From UBA4416 sp040387555 (lineage in GTDB: Bacteria; Bacteroidota; Bacteroidia; B-17B0; Aurantibacillaceae): DNA of 64,000 nucleotides. Where the stretch lies: NCBI GenBank assembly GCA_040387555.1, contig JAZKDO010000001.1:186001-250000 (forward strand), read 5' to 3'. Positions 47,513-57,045 of this stretch are shown piece after piece (the stretch's first letter is position 1; each line of letters begins with the position of its first letter). The notes below the pieces were generated by a model, which was not told the DNA's origin, did no database searches, and was given only the letters and a program-made list of their open reading frames with translations. Position numbers and translations under genes: made by a program.

Positions 47513-49573
47513 ATGAAAAACTTAAAAAAACTAGCACTAACCACTATCGCTTTTATGGCATTTGTATTTTCTGTGAGCGCTCAGAAAAATTATTTAAAAG
47601 ATGCTGATGTCGCCTACGAAAATCATCAGTATTTTAATGCGATTGAACTTTATAAGCAAGCGTATACTAAAGTAAAAAAAGCAGATGCTAAAGCTAAGAT
47701 ATTGTTCAGAACAGGGGATTCTTATCAGCAAATTAATGATTTGAAAGGTGCGGAAACCTATTACAGTAAAGCTATCAAAGCTAAATATCCTGATCCTGTT
47801 GTTTATTTAAACCTTGCTGATGTTTTAAAGGCTCAACAAAGGTATGAAGAGGCTATTGTAGAATATAACAATTACAAAAAAGAGATGCCTTCTGATCCTC
47901 GTGGAGAAAATGGCATTAAATCATGTGAATTAGCTAAACAATGGAAAGATGCTAAGAACACTCCGGAAACTCGTTTAAAAGTAGAGAATATGGCTTTAAT
48001 CAATTCAAAAGAATCTGATTTCAGTCCGGCTTACGCAGATAAAAAAGCAAATGCATTAATTTTCACCTCTACCCGTCCGGGTGGTCAAGGTGCTATTGAT
48101 GTTACAACAGGTCAAAATCACTCTGATTTATATGAAGCGAAGTTAGATAAAAACGGAAAATGGAGTACTCCAGCACCATTAGCAAGTACAATTGTTTCTA
48201 AAATGAATGAAGCGTCAGTTTCGGTTTCCAAGAAAGGTGATGTGATGTTTATGACTCGTTGTCCTGAAGGTAAGAACAAGCAACTAAAATGTCAGTTATA
48301 TTTTTGCAAAAAACAAGGTCCATCATGGGCGGAACCAGAATTATTGCCTTTTTGCGTAGATTCAATCGCTTTTGCACATCCTGCTATTTCTCCAAACGGT
48401 AAGGTATTGTACTTTACTTCTAAGTTATCTGGCGGATACGGTGGAAAAGATATCTGGATGAGCGTGTATGATGATAAAGGAAAAACGTGGGGACAACCTG
48501 TAAACGCTGGCCCTTCTATTAATACCCAAGGTGATGAAATGTACCCTTACATGGCTGATGATGACAAAAATTTATACTTCTCATCAAACTACCATTTAGG
48601 TATGGGTGGTTTAGATATTTTTAAAGCTGAAAAAGGCGCTGATGGTAAGTTTACAAAAGCCCCTGAGAATTTAAAATCCCCTATGAATTCTGCTGGTGAC
48701 GATTTTGGTATTGTTTTCGAAGGTAAAAAAATGAAAGGCTATTTTACTTCTAACCGTGAAGGTGGAAAAGGAAGTGACGATATTTATTCATTTATCTTGC
48801 CACCATTAAACTTTAACTTAACGGGAACAGTTGTAAGTGCAGAAAACAATGAGCCTGTTATGAATGCGTTAATCCACTTGAAAGGTTCAAGCGGTGATAT
48901 GTACGAATTTAAAACACTTGCTGACGGTAAGTACAACTACAAATTAAAAGAAAACACTTCTTATGAAGTAACAGTTGCTACTGATAAATCTACTACTTCT
49001 CAAAGCTTTAAATTAGGTTTCCTTGCTAACAAGGACATGGGTAAATTAACTACAGTTGATGAAAACGAATCTAAAGACTTTGTTAAAGATTTCGCATTAA
49101 CACCTGTTAAAGCTGAGATCCGTTTTCCAGCGGTACAGTATGACTTAGGTAAAGCGACACTACGTCCAGAATCAAAAGATTCATTGAATTTTTTATACCA
49201 GACTTTAGTGGATAACCCTTCAATAGTTATTGAATTACAAGCTCATACAGATAGCCGTGGCAATAATAAAGCCAATCAAAAATTATCAGAAGAGCGTGCT
49301 AAATCCTGTGTTGATTATTTAAACCTTGAGAAAAAAATTCCATTAGAGCGTTTAAAATCTAAAGGATGGGGTGAAGAGAAATTATTAATTAAAGACGTAG
49401 TGATTAATAAAGCTAAAACAAAAGAAGAGAAAGAAGCTTTACACCAAAAGAACCGTCGTACAGTATTCCGTATTGTAAACTGGGATTATGTAGATCCTAA
49501 CGCTCCTAAATCTGACAAGCCAACTTACAAGCCTCAGGTTAAAGGTGATGAGAATTCAGAAGAAGTAGAATAA
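47513..49573 (+). CDS. PorE-like outer-membrane protein: TPR, beta-propeller, CRD, OmpA
   Basis: 686 residues. The signal peptide ends VSAQ (21-24). TPR helices (about 25-150) are followed by a WD40-like/PD40 propeller (about 165-425; repeated LIFTSTRPGG, LYFTSKLSGG, LYFSSNYHLG, YFTSNREGG), a carboxypeptidase-regulatory-like fold (about 430-505) and an OmpA peptidoglycan-binding domain (about 540-655; ELQAHTDSRG, LSEERAKSCVDYL). This order is that of PorE, a peptidoglycan-tethered part of T9SS. Bacteroidota have several paralogues of this architecture, so the PorE role is tentative. Confidence 0.88.
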   Translation: MKNLKKLALTTIAFMAFVFSVSAQKNYLKDADVAYENHQYFNAIELYKQAYTKVKKADAKAKILFRTGDSYQQINDLKGAETYYSKAIKAKYPDPVVYLNLADVLKAQQRYEEAIVEYNNYKKEMPSDPRGENGIKSCELAKQWKDAKNTPETRLKVENMALINSKESDFSPAYADKKANALIFTSTRPGGQGAIDVTTGQNHSDLYEAKLDKNGKWSTPAPLASTIVSKMNEASVSVSKKGDVMFMTRCPEGKNKQLKCQLYFCKKQGPSWAEPELLPFCVDSIAFAHPAISPNGKVLYFTSKLSGGYGGKDIWMSVYDDKGKTWGQPVNAGPSINTQGDEMYPYMADDDKNLYFSSNYHLGMGGLDIFKAEKGADGKFTKAPENLKSPMNSAGDDFGIVFEGKKMKGYFTSNREGGKGSDDIYSFILPPLNFNLTGTVVSAENNEPVMNALIHLKGSSGDMYEFKTLADGKYNYKLKENTSYEVTVATDKSTTSQSFKLGFLANKDMGKLTTVDENESKDFVKDFALTPVKAEIRFPAVQYDLGKATLRPESKDSLNFLYQTLVDNPSIVIELQAHTDSRGNNKANQKLSEERAKSCVDYLNLEKKIPLERLKSKGWGEEKLLIKDVVINKAKTKEEKEALHQKNRRTVFRIVNWDYVDPNAPKSDKPTYKPQVKGDENSEEVE

Positions 49574-49592
49574 TACTTACCTATATTATTAT

Positions 49593-49622
49593 AAAAACCC
49601 TTTCATAACCGGAAGGGTTTTT
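49593..49622 (+). terminator. Terminator after the PorE-like gene
   Basis: A ten-base stem (AAAAACCCTT with AAGGGTTTTT, ten-base loop) starting 20 bp after the stop, ending in T-rich sequence. Confidence 0.85.
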
Positions 49623-49679
49623 ATATTATAGGAATGCCCGTAATTTTTGTTAATTACAAAATGCTATTGGGAAAAAATG

Positions 49680-49687
49680 TAATTTTG
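49680..49687 (+). promoter_or_regulatory. -7 element before the DUF4834 gene
   Basis: TAATTTTG matches TAnnTTTG and lies 20 bp before the GTG start. No TTG stands at the normal -33 distance. Confidence 0.45.
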
Positions 49688-49707
49688 TCCTATTAAAACA
49701 AGGTGCC

Positions 49708-49914
49708 GTGCGTGATATAGTTTGGACAGTTATAGTAATTTGGGTAGTTTGGAAAATCTATGCAGCATTTACATCACGGTCAAAATCTGACAATAACCAT
49801 TCAGGAAATTTTCAGAAGAGAAAAGAAGGTGAAGTAACTATTGATAAAAACATATCTTCCAAAAACCGTCATTTCAATGATGATGAATACGTAGATTATG
49901 AGGAAGTAAAATGA
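49708..49914 (+). CDS. DUF4834-like small membrane protein
   Basis: 68 residues, starting at GTG. One N-terminal membrane helix (about 4-21, WTVIVIWVVWKIYAAF) is followed by a hydrophilic, charged tail ending DDEYVDYEEVK, as in the DUF4834 family of Bacteroidota. The function is unknown. It overlaps the next gene by 4 bp (ATGA), showing an operon. Confidence 0.75.
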   Translation: MRDIVWTVIVIWVVWKIYAAFTSRSKSDNNHSGNFQKRKEGEVTIDKNISSKNRHFNDDEYVDYEEVK

Positions 49915-50483
49915 GGATACGATTATGCTATATTTTTATTTTTCTCTTTATGAGCATCTTCATCTATTCTCAGGAAAATATTCCTAATAGTACGGCCCCA
50001 CCTTTAAACCGACCTTTAGCGCCAAAGGATTTTTCCACTTTCAAGGAGCGATTATTTTTTGGAGGAAATGTAGGTGCCTGGTTCGGTTCAACTACCTATG
50101 TAAACCTATCTCCGTTAGTGGGATACAAAATTAATAAAGAACTGTCGGTTGGTGTTGGATTTACTTATAATTACTACAGTCAAACTTATCTTGGACAAAG
50201 ATACACATCCACTATATATGGTAGTAATACATTTGCGAGGTATTTTATCTTAGAGAATTTTTTTGGACAAGTGGGCTGGGACCGGTTAAGTGTTTCTGAT
50301 TACACATCACCTATCCCGAATAGTCGTGTGTGGATTGATAATATCTTAGTTGGAGGAGGATACCGGCAACCATTTTCTGAAAGAGGGAGTTTTGTAGCGG
50401 CTATCTTTTATAATCTTAATCAAACACCATTAACGCCATATCCAAACCCAATCATTCAGGTTGGATTTAATATTGGATTATAA
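49911..50483 (+). CDS. Outer-membrane beta-barrel protein, unknown role
   Basis: 190 residues. A signal peptide ends YSQ (about 19-21); then come Gly/Tyr/Phe-rich alternating strands (GGNVGAWFGSTTYVNLSPLVGY, GVGFTYNYYS) and a last strand IIQVGFNIGL. The pattern is that of small eight-stranded porin-fold barrels. It is translationally coupled to the DUF4834 gene (ATGA overlap). Confidence 0.78.
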   Translation: MRIRLCYIFIFLFMSIFIYSQENIPNSTAPPLNRPLAPKDFSTFKERLFFGGNVGAWFGSTTYVNLSPLVGYKINKELSVGVGFTYNYYSQTYLGQRYTSTIYGSNTFARYFILENFFGQVGWDRLSVSDYTSPIPNSRVWIDNILVGGGYRQPFSERGSFVAAIFYNLNQTPLTPYPNPIIQVGFNIGL

Positions 50484-50540
50484 TATATAAATCAAAAATT
50501 ATTATCATTTTTACAATCGGTAATTTTCCCAGAAAAATGC

Positions 50541-50622
50541 CTTTGTACTCAAGTGTTTGTTTCGATTGTTATCGGAAAGTATACAAACGATGAGGCTTTG
50601 CTTAAGTGTTACTTCGATTGTT
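50541..50622 (+). repeat. Imperfect direct repeat upstream of tRNA-Leu
   Basis: CTTTGTACTCAAGTG...TTCGATTGTT (50541-50570) and CTTTGCTTAAGTG...TTCGATTGTT (50596-50622) are similar, about 54 bp apart, just before the tRNA. Possible regulatory or duplicated leader sequence; the function is not known. Confidence 0.4.
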
Positions 50623-50646
50623 AATTGAAGGGCAACTAGGATAAAC

Positions 50647-50727
50647 GCCCAGGTGTTGGAATGGTATACAAGTACGCTTGAGGTGCGTATGTCGTAAGAC
50701 GTGGGAGTTCGAATCTCCTCCTGGGTA
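50647..50727 (+). tRNA. tRNA-Leu (anticodon GAG)
   Basis: An 81-nt class II tRNA. Acceptor stem GCCCAGG (50647-50653) pairs with CCTGGGT (50720-50726), the first pair being G-T. The anticodon stem TACGC/GCGTA encloses loop TTGAGGT with anticodon GAG at 50680-50682. A variable arm (TGTC/GACG) and a T-arm with TTCGAAT follow. CCA is not encoded. Confidence 0.93.
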
Positions 50728-50733
50728 CACCTT

Positions 50734-50759
50734 AAAACCCTAGAGAAATCTAGGGTTTT
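50734..50759 (+). terminator. Terminator after tRNA-Leu
   Basis: Perfect 11-bp stem AAAACCCTAGA/TCTAGGGTTTT with a GAAA tetraloop, directly after the tRNA. Confidence 0.9.
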
Positions 50760-51205
50760 ATTGAATTACTAGATACAACCTTTAGGTAAATATTACTTAC
50801 GTAAAATATACGCTTGACCTATAGTATCTATAGAGTTGACATGAAGTATGTATGAAGCATGGCCTATAGTTTTCATTAATTAAGATCGGGTAACACTCTT
50901 GCAATCGCGCATGATTAAAAATTTATTGTGTTGCTTCAAGTAACATCAATAATGACGGAATTTAATTTTCATTAGGCAATAATTTTTTAAAATTGATTCT
51001 TGAGCGTAAAAAAACAACAATATTATAAACTTCACACACTAACTGTTTGCGCATTGGCTCAACTAGTTAATATTTTACAACTACTATTTATAAAAACTGT
51101 TTTATTATGTAATTCATAAAAAGCTTTTGGCTATGCCAAATCCTAAGCAAGATCAAGCATCTCGTCCTTGAACGATTTTCATATATCTTCTCTGGATAAC
51201 GACTG
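50760..51205. other. Intergenic stretch with no identified feature
   Basis: About 450 bp of AT-rich sequence between the tRNA terminator and the lipoprotein promoter. I see no reading frame with coding character, no tRNA and no strong hairpin. Confidence 0.5.
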
Positions 51206-51213
51206 TACCTTTG
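51206..51213 (+). promoter_or_regulatory. -7 element before the lipoprotein gene
   Basis: TACCTTTG is an exact TAnnTTTG match 24 bp before the ATG at 51238. The -33 TTG is not evident. Confidence 0.5.
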
Positions 51214-51237
51214 ATGTAAATAAAAACACTTTGTATC

Positions 51238-51732
51238 ATGAAAACACTAAAAAACAAGTTTTGGGCACTGCTTTTGATCGGTTCAGTAGCTCTTTTAAGC
51301 TGTAAAAAAGAAGATCCAATGTCGCCAACGGCGTCTTTTAACACTGCAACACCCCAGACTCCCGCAGCAACTATGAATGACTGGAAAATAACAAACTACA
51401 AAGTAGGTGAAGTAGTACGCACAAACATTTTTGCCGACTACATGTTTAAATTAAACGATGATGGAACAGCCGAAGCGTATAGTGATAATGGCAAAGAAAA
51501 AGGTGTGTGGTTGATAAATGAAAAGAAAGCTAATATCCAATTTACAATGGATCCTTTGATTCAACTAACGAGAGATAACTGGGATGTATTAATGATGTCG
51601 AATTCTGATATTAAACTGGAAAGCAAAAATACAAAAGACGAAGTTGTATCACTTACTTTTCATCGATCTAAAAAGATTCAAGAGATTATACCCATTATGG
51701 CTATGCCTGATCAAATTAACAGTATTGAATAA
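51238..51732 (+). CDS. Lipoprotein of unknown function
   Basis: 164 residues. The signal ends at lipobox LLSC (Cys22), followed by a Lys-Lys-Glu-Asp stretch. After a Thr/Pro/Ala linker (about 29-46), residues 47-150 look like a lipocalin-type small barrel: WKITNYKVGE, YMFKLNDDGTAEAYSDNG, KGVWLINEKKANIQF. This pattern occurs in many Bacteroidota lipoproteins of the 'lipocalin-like' kind with unknown ligands. Monocistronic, with its own -7 element and a strong terminator. Confidence 0.78.
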   Translation: MKTLKNKFWALLLIGSVALLSCKKEDPMSPTASFNTATPQTPAATMNDWKITNYKVGEVVRTNIFADYMFKLNDDGTAEAYSDNGKEKGVWLINEKKANIQFTMDPLIQLTRDNWDVLMMSNSDIKLESKNTKDEVVSLTFHRSKKIQEIIPIMAMPDQINSIE

Positions 51733-51751
51733 TAATAAAAACAATATTTAT

Positions 51752-51785
51752 AAAAGAGCTCCAAAATTATTTTTGGAGCTCTTTT
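51752..51785 (+). terminator. Terminator after the lipoprotein gene
   Basis: Perfect 15-bp stem AAAAGAGCTCCAAAA/TTTTGGAGCTCTTTT with a four-base loop. Confidence 0.93.
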
Positions 51786-52024
51786 ATGTTTCATAACTTT
51801 ATAAACATGAATTCCATATACCATTGATAGTATAAGGCTTCAATTAAATCCTCAACTCAGGTTAACGCATCATTTAATAATCCAGTTCTTTAAAATCTGC
51901 AACCTTCATTTAGCAATATTTAAATGCCATTAATAAATTATATCTATTTTTATTTCTTAAATTTAAATGTCATGTTAGAAGAAGAGATTTAAATTGATCA
52001 GCAAGGCGCCGGAAAGGAGTTTAT

Positions 52025-54490
52025 ATGTTACTTAAAAAAAAACCATCTGAATTAAGGGTTGTAATCATACTGTTGTTGATTGTTGCAATGATCTCCGTCA
52101 CTGGGATCGTTTCCTATCGAAAGCTTTCTTTTATTGCAAAGAGCGTCAGTGCTACTGTTAATGTCAGTAATCGAAATTCACTGCTATTACGTCAAATACA
52201 CATTGATCTTCAGCAAACAGAAAACGATGTGAGGTCTTACAATCTGACGACTAATGTCGACGACCTGACTTTTTTCTATACCTCGTTGGTTTCACTTGAA
52301 AGAAAACTTAACCAACTTGAAAAATCAACTATCGCCTCAAACAGAGAACGCATTGTTATTGATAGTGTTATTCTCCTTTCAGAAAACCGCCTATTACTCC
52401 TAAAAAAGCAACTCTATTCCGGAGATGAATATCGCATTACTGATGAATTGAATGAGATTTCGGCTAAAATTGACGAAAGTTATAGAAAGATTAATGACTC
52501 CATTCCTACTTTAAATATAGTTGATAATAATGCTATCTCTACACCCAAAAAAGAAAGTATTTTCAATAGGCTATTTGGAAGTAAAAGCAAAAAATTAAGG
52601 CCTACTGTAAGGCAATACGATAGTATTCCAAAAATCCGTTATATAGATTCTGCCAAGTTCCATTCCCGCCAGATTCAAGGAGTATTAAAGAACACCGTGA
52701 ATAAAGTTAAGCTTATACAGAATACCAAGTTAGCTGAGAAAAAAAATGCAGAGTTGATGTTAAGTAAAGAGGGCGGTATCATTATGGCCCACATCAGTTT
52801 ATTGTCAAAAGAACTGGAAAGTATTGAAGATAAAGAAGCTGTTCGAAAAATTGAGAATGCAAATAAAGATGTTAGTACCATTAAAGTTTTAGCGGTGATC
52901 ATTTCTGCCATCATCTCCTTACTCCTACTCATTGTTAGTTACCTCATTATTAACTATGTTGGTAAAACAAAAAAATACGAAAAGGCATTGATTGAGGCCA
53001 AACAAAACGCAGAAGATCTCGCCAAAACTAAAGAGGCCTTCCTGGCTAATATGAGCCACGAAATTAAAACCCCGCTTAATGCTATTTACGGGTTTACTGA
53101 ACAGATATTAAAAAGTAAATTAGAGATAGAACAGTTTGAACAATTAAACATCGTTAAAGAATCTGCGGATCATTTAATTCGTGTGATCAGCGACATTCTT
53201 GATTATTCTAAAATACAATCAGGCAAACTCCAGATTGAGAATGTCAATTTTGAGTTAAAAAGGGAATTGCAAAATATACACATGTTATTCGTTCACCAAA
53301 GCACAAACAAAAATATAGACCTGACTTTTAAAGTTGACGAAGATGTTCCTGAAGTTATCAATGGCAGTCTTACAAAATTAAAACAAGTGATGTACAACCT
53401 GATTGGAAACGCTATTAAATTTACCGAAAAAGGAAGTGTGTCCGTTATAGTAAAAAAAAGTGAAACTGATTCTGAATTCTTAACGATACAAGTGAATGAT
53501 ACGGGAATTGGAATAGCTGAAAATAAAATATCGAAACTATTTAATGAGTATGAACAGCTGCATAAAGATGTTGATAATAAATTTGGAGGAACTGGCTTGG
53601 GATTGGTAATCACAAAAAAGATTCTGGAACAAATGGGCGGAAGCATCAACGTAAAAAGTAAAGAAAACATCGGCACTGAAATTATTGTCGAGTTTCCTTA
53701 CACTACTCTCACTACAACAGATACTCAACTCAGTTCAATTCCGTCCCAAACGATCTCAAATGTGTTAACTGGTAAACGCATATTAATTGTGGATGATGAA
53801 GAATTTAACCGCCTATTGTTAAAGGCCATCCTTGCAAAATTCGAGGCAAGCATTACGGAAGGCGTTAATGGGAATGAAGCGATAGCTCTTATTAAACAAC
53901 AGCCATTTGATATTGTTTTGATGGACATTCGTATGCCGGAAAAATCGGGTATTGAAGCTTGTGTGGAAATAAGACAATTTAAAAAAGAACTGATAATTCT
54001 AGCATCCACGGCACTGATCAGTGAAGAAAAAACTAATGAATGTGTGAAAGCAGGATTTAACGGATTTATATTTAAACCTTTTACCGAAAAAGATTTATTA
54101 GAAAACTTATATAAGTTTTTAAAGGAACCTGTCATCTCTAATGCTTTAGAACAACAGGCTAATTTAAATTTTGATGACCTTTCATCAGTAGCGAATGGTG
54201 ATGAAGTCTTTAAAAAAGAGATGATCGCAATTTTTCATGCTTCTATTAATAATGGACTGAAAAGTATATCTGAATTGAGTAAAGCCGGAGAATGGCAGCA
54301 AATAGGAGAAGTAGCTCATAAAATTCTTCCTTCGTGCAAGCACTTTGAAGCGATACACTTATATAACTGCTTAAAATATTTTGAGAGTTTGAAAGACACT
54401 GCTCCCATTGCTAATGATTTAAGTGTAAACTTGCAACAACTTAAAGCAAATGTTGACGCTGTTAATTTAGAATTACAGGTATATTTGTAA
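52025..54490 (+). CDS. Hybrid histidine kinase with REC and Hpt domains
   Basis: 821 residues. Two membrane helices (about 11-30 and 286-310) bound a mostly helical extracytoplasmic sensor. HisKA follows with His345 (MSHEIKTPLN), then HATPase_c with N-box (NLIGNAIKFT, 458-467), G1 DTGIGI (492-497) and G2 GGTGLGL (521-527). A receiver (about 585-700) has Asp590/591, phosphoacceptor Asp634 and Lys684. The C-terminal Hpt has His765 (EVAHKILPS). The phosphorelay is thus complete in one chain and should pass phosphate to the NtrC-type regulator 25 bp downstream. It has a strong Shine-Dalgarno sequence (AAAGGAG, 52013-52019), rare in this phylum. Confidence 0.94.
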   Translation: MLLKKKPSELRVVIILLLIVAMISVTGIVSYRKLSFIAKSVSATVNVSNRNSLLLRQIHIDLQQTENDVRSYNLTTNVDDLTFFYTSLVSLERKLNQLEKSTIASNRERIVIDSVILLSENRLLLLKKQLYSGDEYRITDELNEISAKIDESYRKINDSIPTLNIVDNNAISTPKKESIFNRLFGSKSKKLRPTVRQYDSIPKIRYIDSAKFHSRQIQGVLKNTVNKVKLIQNTKLAEKKNAELMLSKEGGIIMAHISLLSKELESIEDKEAVRKIENANKDVSTIKVLAVIISAIISLLLLIVSYLIINYVGKTKKYEKALIEAKQNAEDLAKTKEAFLANMSHEIKTPLNAIYGFTEQILKSKLEIEQFEQLNIVKESADHLIRVISDILDYSKIQSGKLQIENVNFELKRELQNIHMLFVHQSTNKNIDLTFKVDEDVPEVINGSLTKLKQVMYNLIGNAIKFTEKGSVSVIVKKSETDSEFLTIQVNDTGIGIAENKISKLFNEYEQLHKDVDNKFGGTGLGLVITKKILEQMGGSINVKSKENIGTEIIVEFPYTTLTTTDTQLSSIPSQTISNVLTGKRILIVDDEEFNRLLLKAILAKFEASITEGVNGNEAIALIKQQPFDIVLMDIRMPEKSGIEACVEIRQFKKELIILASTALISEEKTNECVKAGFNGFIFKPFTEKDLLENLYKFLKEPVISNALEQQANLNFDDLSSVANGDEVFKKEMIAIFHASINNGLKSISELSKAGEWQQIGEVAHKILPSCKHFEAIHLYNCLKYFESLKDTAPIANDLSVNLQQLKANVDAVNLELQVYL

Positions 54491-54515
54491 AAGCAATTAA
54501 ATCAATAGTTGAGTT

Positions 54516-55871
54516 ATGGCTGCGAAAGAATTTACAGTTTTTGTTCTGGAAGACGATGAATGGTATAATAAACTTTTAGCGCATACTATTTCATTAAATC
54601 CTGATTACCAGGTGAAATCTTTTTTTTCGGCAAAAGACCTATTTAAAAGTATCCATGAGAAACCGGAAGTAATTACCCTTGATTATCGACTTCCTGACAC
54701 AGATGGAGAAGAAGTTCTTGAAAAAATTAAACAGTTAAGTCCGGATACAGAAGTTATTGTCATTTCTGAACAGGATAATATTGAAACCGCACTTAGTTTA
54801 TTAAAAAGTGGTGCTTACGATTATCTTGTTAAAGAAAAAAATATTAAAGATCGTCTCCTGGCAATCATCAATAATGTTCAAAAAAACATTAAGCTACAAT
54901 CGCGGATTACCGTTCTTGAAAAAGAGTTGCAGAAAAAACATGATTTTTCACAATCCCTGATTGGCAATAGCCCTGTTATGGAAAATGTTTCGAGGCTAAT
55001 TGTAAAAGCTTTAGGAATTAATATGACCGTGACCATAACCGGAGAAACCGGTACAGGGAAAGAAGTGGTTGCTAAAGTTATTCATTACAATTCTCACAGG
55101 AAAAGCAAACCCTTTGTAGCGGTTAATGTTGCTGCCATTCCGAATGAATTAATTGAAAGTGAATTATTCGGTCATGAAAAAGGGTCTTTTACTGGCGCTT
55201 CCGCAAGAAGAATTGGCCGCTTTGAAGAGGCGAATGGCGGCACCTTGTTTTTGGATGAAATTGGAGAAATGGAGTTAAGCCTGCAAGCAAAACTATTGCG
55301 TGTACTTCAGGAAAAAGAGATTACTAGGATTGGAAGTAATGTGCCGATTAAAATCGATTGCAGAATTATTGTTGCCACCCATCGTAATTTAAAAGAAGAA
55401 GTGAAAAACGGTAGATTCCGGGAAGATCTTTATTTCAGATTGTATGGACTCATGATTGAATTACCTCCATTGCGGGAAAGAGGTAAAGATATATTGGTAC
55501 TGGCAAAATATTTTATGGACGCGTTTTGTAAAGAGAATCAAATGCCTGTAAAAGTATTGAGTGATGATGCCCAGCGTAAATTACTAGGATACTATTTCCC
55601 GGGAAACGTTCGTGAGTTAAAATCTACTATTGAACTGGCAGTGGTAATGAGTAATTCAGATCAAATTACTGCCGAACATATTACGGTTTCCTCTCCTGAT
55701 ATTCTATCTGAAACCATGTTGGATGAGATGACCATGAAAGAATACGAATTACGTATTATAAGAAACTATCTGAATAAGTATGAAGGTAATATGAAACTGG
55801 TTGCGCAAAAATTAGATATAGGATTATCAACTTTATATCGTATCCTCAAAGAAGATGATGAAAAAGCTTAG
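54516..55871 (+). CDS. NtrC-family sigma-54 response regulator
   Basis: 451 residues. Receiver domain (1-125) with acidic Asp13-Asp14 and phosphoacceptor Asp56. The AAA+ sigma-54 domain (about 148-380) has Walker A GETGTGKE (176-183), the sigma-54-contact loop GSFTGA (223-228; the Ser variant of GAFTGA) and Walker B GGTLFLDEIG. The C-terminal Fis-type helix-turn-helix (about 425-447, VAQKLDIGLSTLYRILK) binds DNA. It receives phosphate from the hybrid kinase next door and activates RpoN-dependent genes. A sigma-54-like site lies 115 bp after its stop, before the coiled-coil lipoprotein. Confidence 0.94.
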   Translation: MAAKEFTVFVLEDDEWYNKLLAHTISLNPDYQVKSFFSAKDLFKSIHEKPEVITLDYRLPDTDGEEVLEKIKQLSPDTEVIVISEQDNIETALSLLKSGAYDYLVKEKNIKDRLLAIINNVQKNIKLQSRITVLEKELQKKHDFSQSLIGNSPVMENVSRLIVKALGINMTVTITGETGTGKEVVAKVIHYNSHRKSKPFVAVNVAAIPNELIESELFGHEKGSFTGASARRIGRFEEANGGTLFLDEIGEMELSLQAKLLRVLQEKEITRIGSNVPIKIDCRIIVATHRNLKEEVKNGRFREDLYFRLYGLMIELPPLRERGKDILVLAKYFMDAFCKENQMPVKVLSDDAQRKLLGYYFPGNVRELKSTIELAVVMSNSDQITAEHITVSSPDILSETMLDEMTMKEYELRIIRNYLNKYEGNMKLVAQKLDIGLSTLYRILKEDDEKA

Positions 55872-55985
55872 ATTGATAAATTTCCTTTTCAATCTTGATT
55901 CTCATTTTAAGAAAGTTTTTTCAAAATAAGAAAAACTAAAATAAAGCCATATTCGTAATTAATTGTTTATGAGAGCATTACGCTT

Positions 55986-56000
55986 TGGCATCGCTATTGG
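55986..56000 (+). promoter_or_regulatory. Sigma-54 (-24/-12) promoter-like site
   Basis: TGGCAT-N5-TTGG matches the consensus TGGCAC-N5-TTGC with exact spacing and two mismatches. It precedes the lipoprotein ATG (56033) by about 33 bp and follows an NtrC-type activator gene. Confidence 0.55.
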
Positions 56001-56032
56001 GTAGTATAATGCAAATCAAAAAACATTATACT

Positions 56033-56920
56033 ATGAAATCAAGTAACAAATTAACCAGCGTATTTATAGGGCTATCTGCTCTGACATTGTTAAACTCTTG
56101 TGAGGAAACCATTCCTAAAGCTAAATACGATACTGAAGTTGCTAGTCTTAACAGTCATATCAACTCAGATGAACGGATGAGGGATTCTTTAGAAGGGGTT
56201 TACATTGCTACGTTAGATGAAATTGACAACAATCTCGACAAAATCAGGGATAAAGAAGGCATCATTATTATGGGCCCTAAAAATAATTCTGATTTAAGGT
56301 CTTCGAAAAGAGAACGAATCGTCAATAACATTAGTATGATTAATAAGCTACTTGAAGAAAATAAAACAAAACTCGCTTCACTCGAAAAAAGTTTAGCTGG
56401 TTATAAGAGAGGGAAAAAAGAATTAGTGCGATCCATTAATTTAGCTAAAGAAAGGCAAGTGTTGTTGGAAAATGAAATTGAAGAATTAAAAACAGTTTTA
56501 GCTCAAAATGAGTTTAAAATTTCGGAGTTGAACAAACAGTTAGATGAGAAGAACAATCAGTTAGCATCTTTAACAGAGCGGAATACCACTTTGGATAAAG
56601 ATCTTAACAGAGTATATTTTACAGAAGGAACTTTTAAAGAACTAAAGGGTAAAAACATTGTTGCAAAAGAGGGTGGATTATTAGGAGTAGGAAGGGTGGC
56701 TACTTTACAACAGAATCTGGACAAGTCCAAATTTACTGAGTTGAATCAAAAAGAGACTACCTCCATCGTATTAAATGGAAAAAAACCAAAACTGATCACC
56801 AAACACCCGGCTGGTTCATTTACAGTTAGCACAACTGGAAATGATATGGCTCAGTTAACAATTAAAGACCCAGAACGTTTTTGGAGTTATTCAAAATACC
56901 TGGTCGTAGAAGTCAAATAG
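56033..56920 (+). CDS. Coiled-coil lipoprotein of unknown function
   Basis: 295 residues from the ATG at 56033; a longer frame would run across the sigma-54-like site. The signal ends at lipobox LNSC (Cys23). Residues about 45-200 are helical with heptads (NNISMINKLLEENKTKLASLEKS, LLENEIEELKTVLAQNE), predicting a long coiled coil; the last ~95 residues form a small globular part. I do not recognise the family, although lipid-anchored coiled-coil proteins of this sort are seen near Bacteroidota envelope genes. Position after the hybrid kinase and NtrC regulator, with a candidate sigma-54 site, suggests it is their target. Confidence 0.78.
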   Translation: MKSSNKLTSVFIGLSALTLLNSCEETIPKAKYDTEVASLNSHINSDERMRDSLEGVYIATLDEIDNNLDKIRDKEGIIIMGPKNNSDLRSSKRERIVNNISMINKLLEENKTKLASLEKSLAGYKRGKKELVRSINLAKERQVLLENEIEELKTVLAQNEFKISELNKQLDEKNNQLASLTERNTTLDKDLNRVYFTEGTFKELKGKNIVAKEGGLLGVGRVATLQQNLDKSKFTELNQKETTSIVLNGKKPKLITKHPAGSFTVSTTGNDMAQLTIKDPERFWSYSKYLVVEVK

Positions 56921-56961
56921 ACGCGTTTGCTAGGCAGACAATATCATCAGGTAAATAAAAG

Positions 56962-57007
56962 CTGAAGGCTATTGATGAAGTGCAAATCAATAGTCTTCAG
57001 TTTATTT
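56962..57007 (+). terminator. Terminator after the coiled-coil lipoprotein
   Basis: A 15-bp stem (CTGAAGGCTATTGAT with ATCAATAGTCTTCAG; one G-T pair) with a nine-base loop, followed by TTTATTT. Confidence 0.93.
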
Positions 57008-57045
57008 AAAAATTATTTTTATTTCTAAACGATAAAACAGCAATC

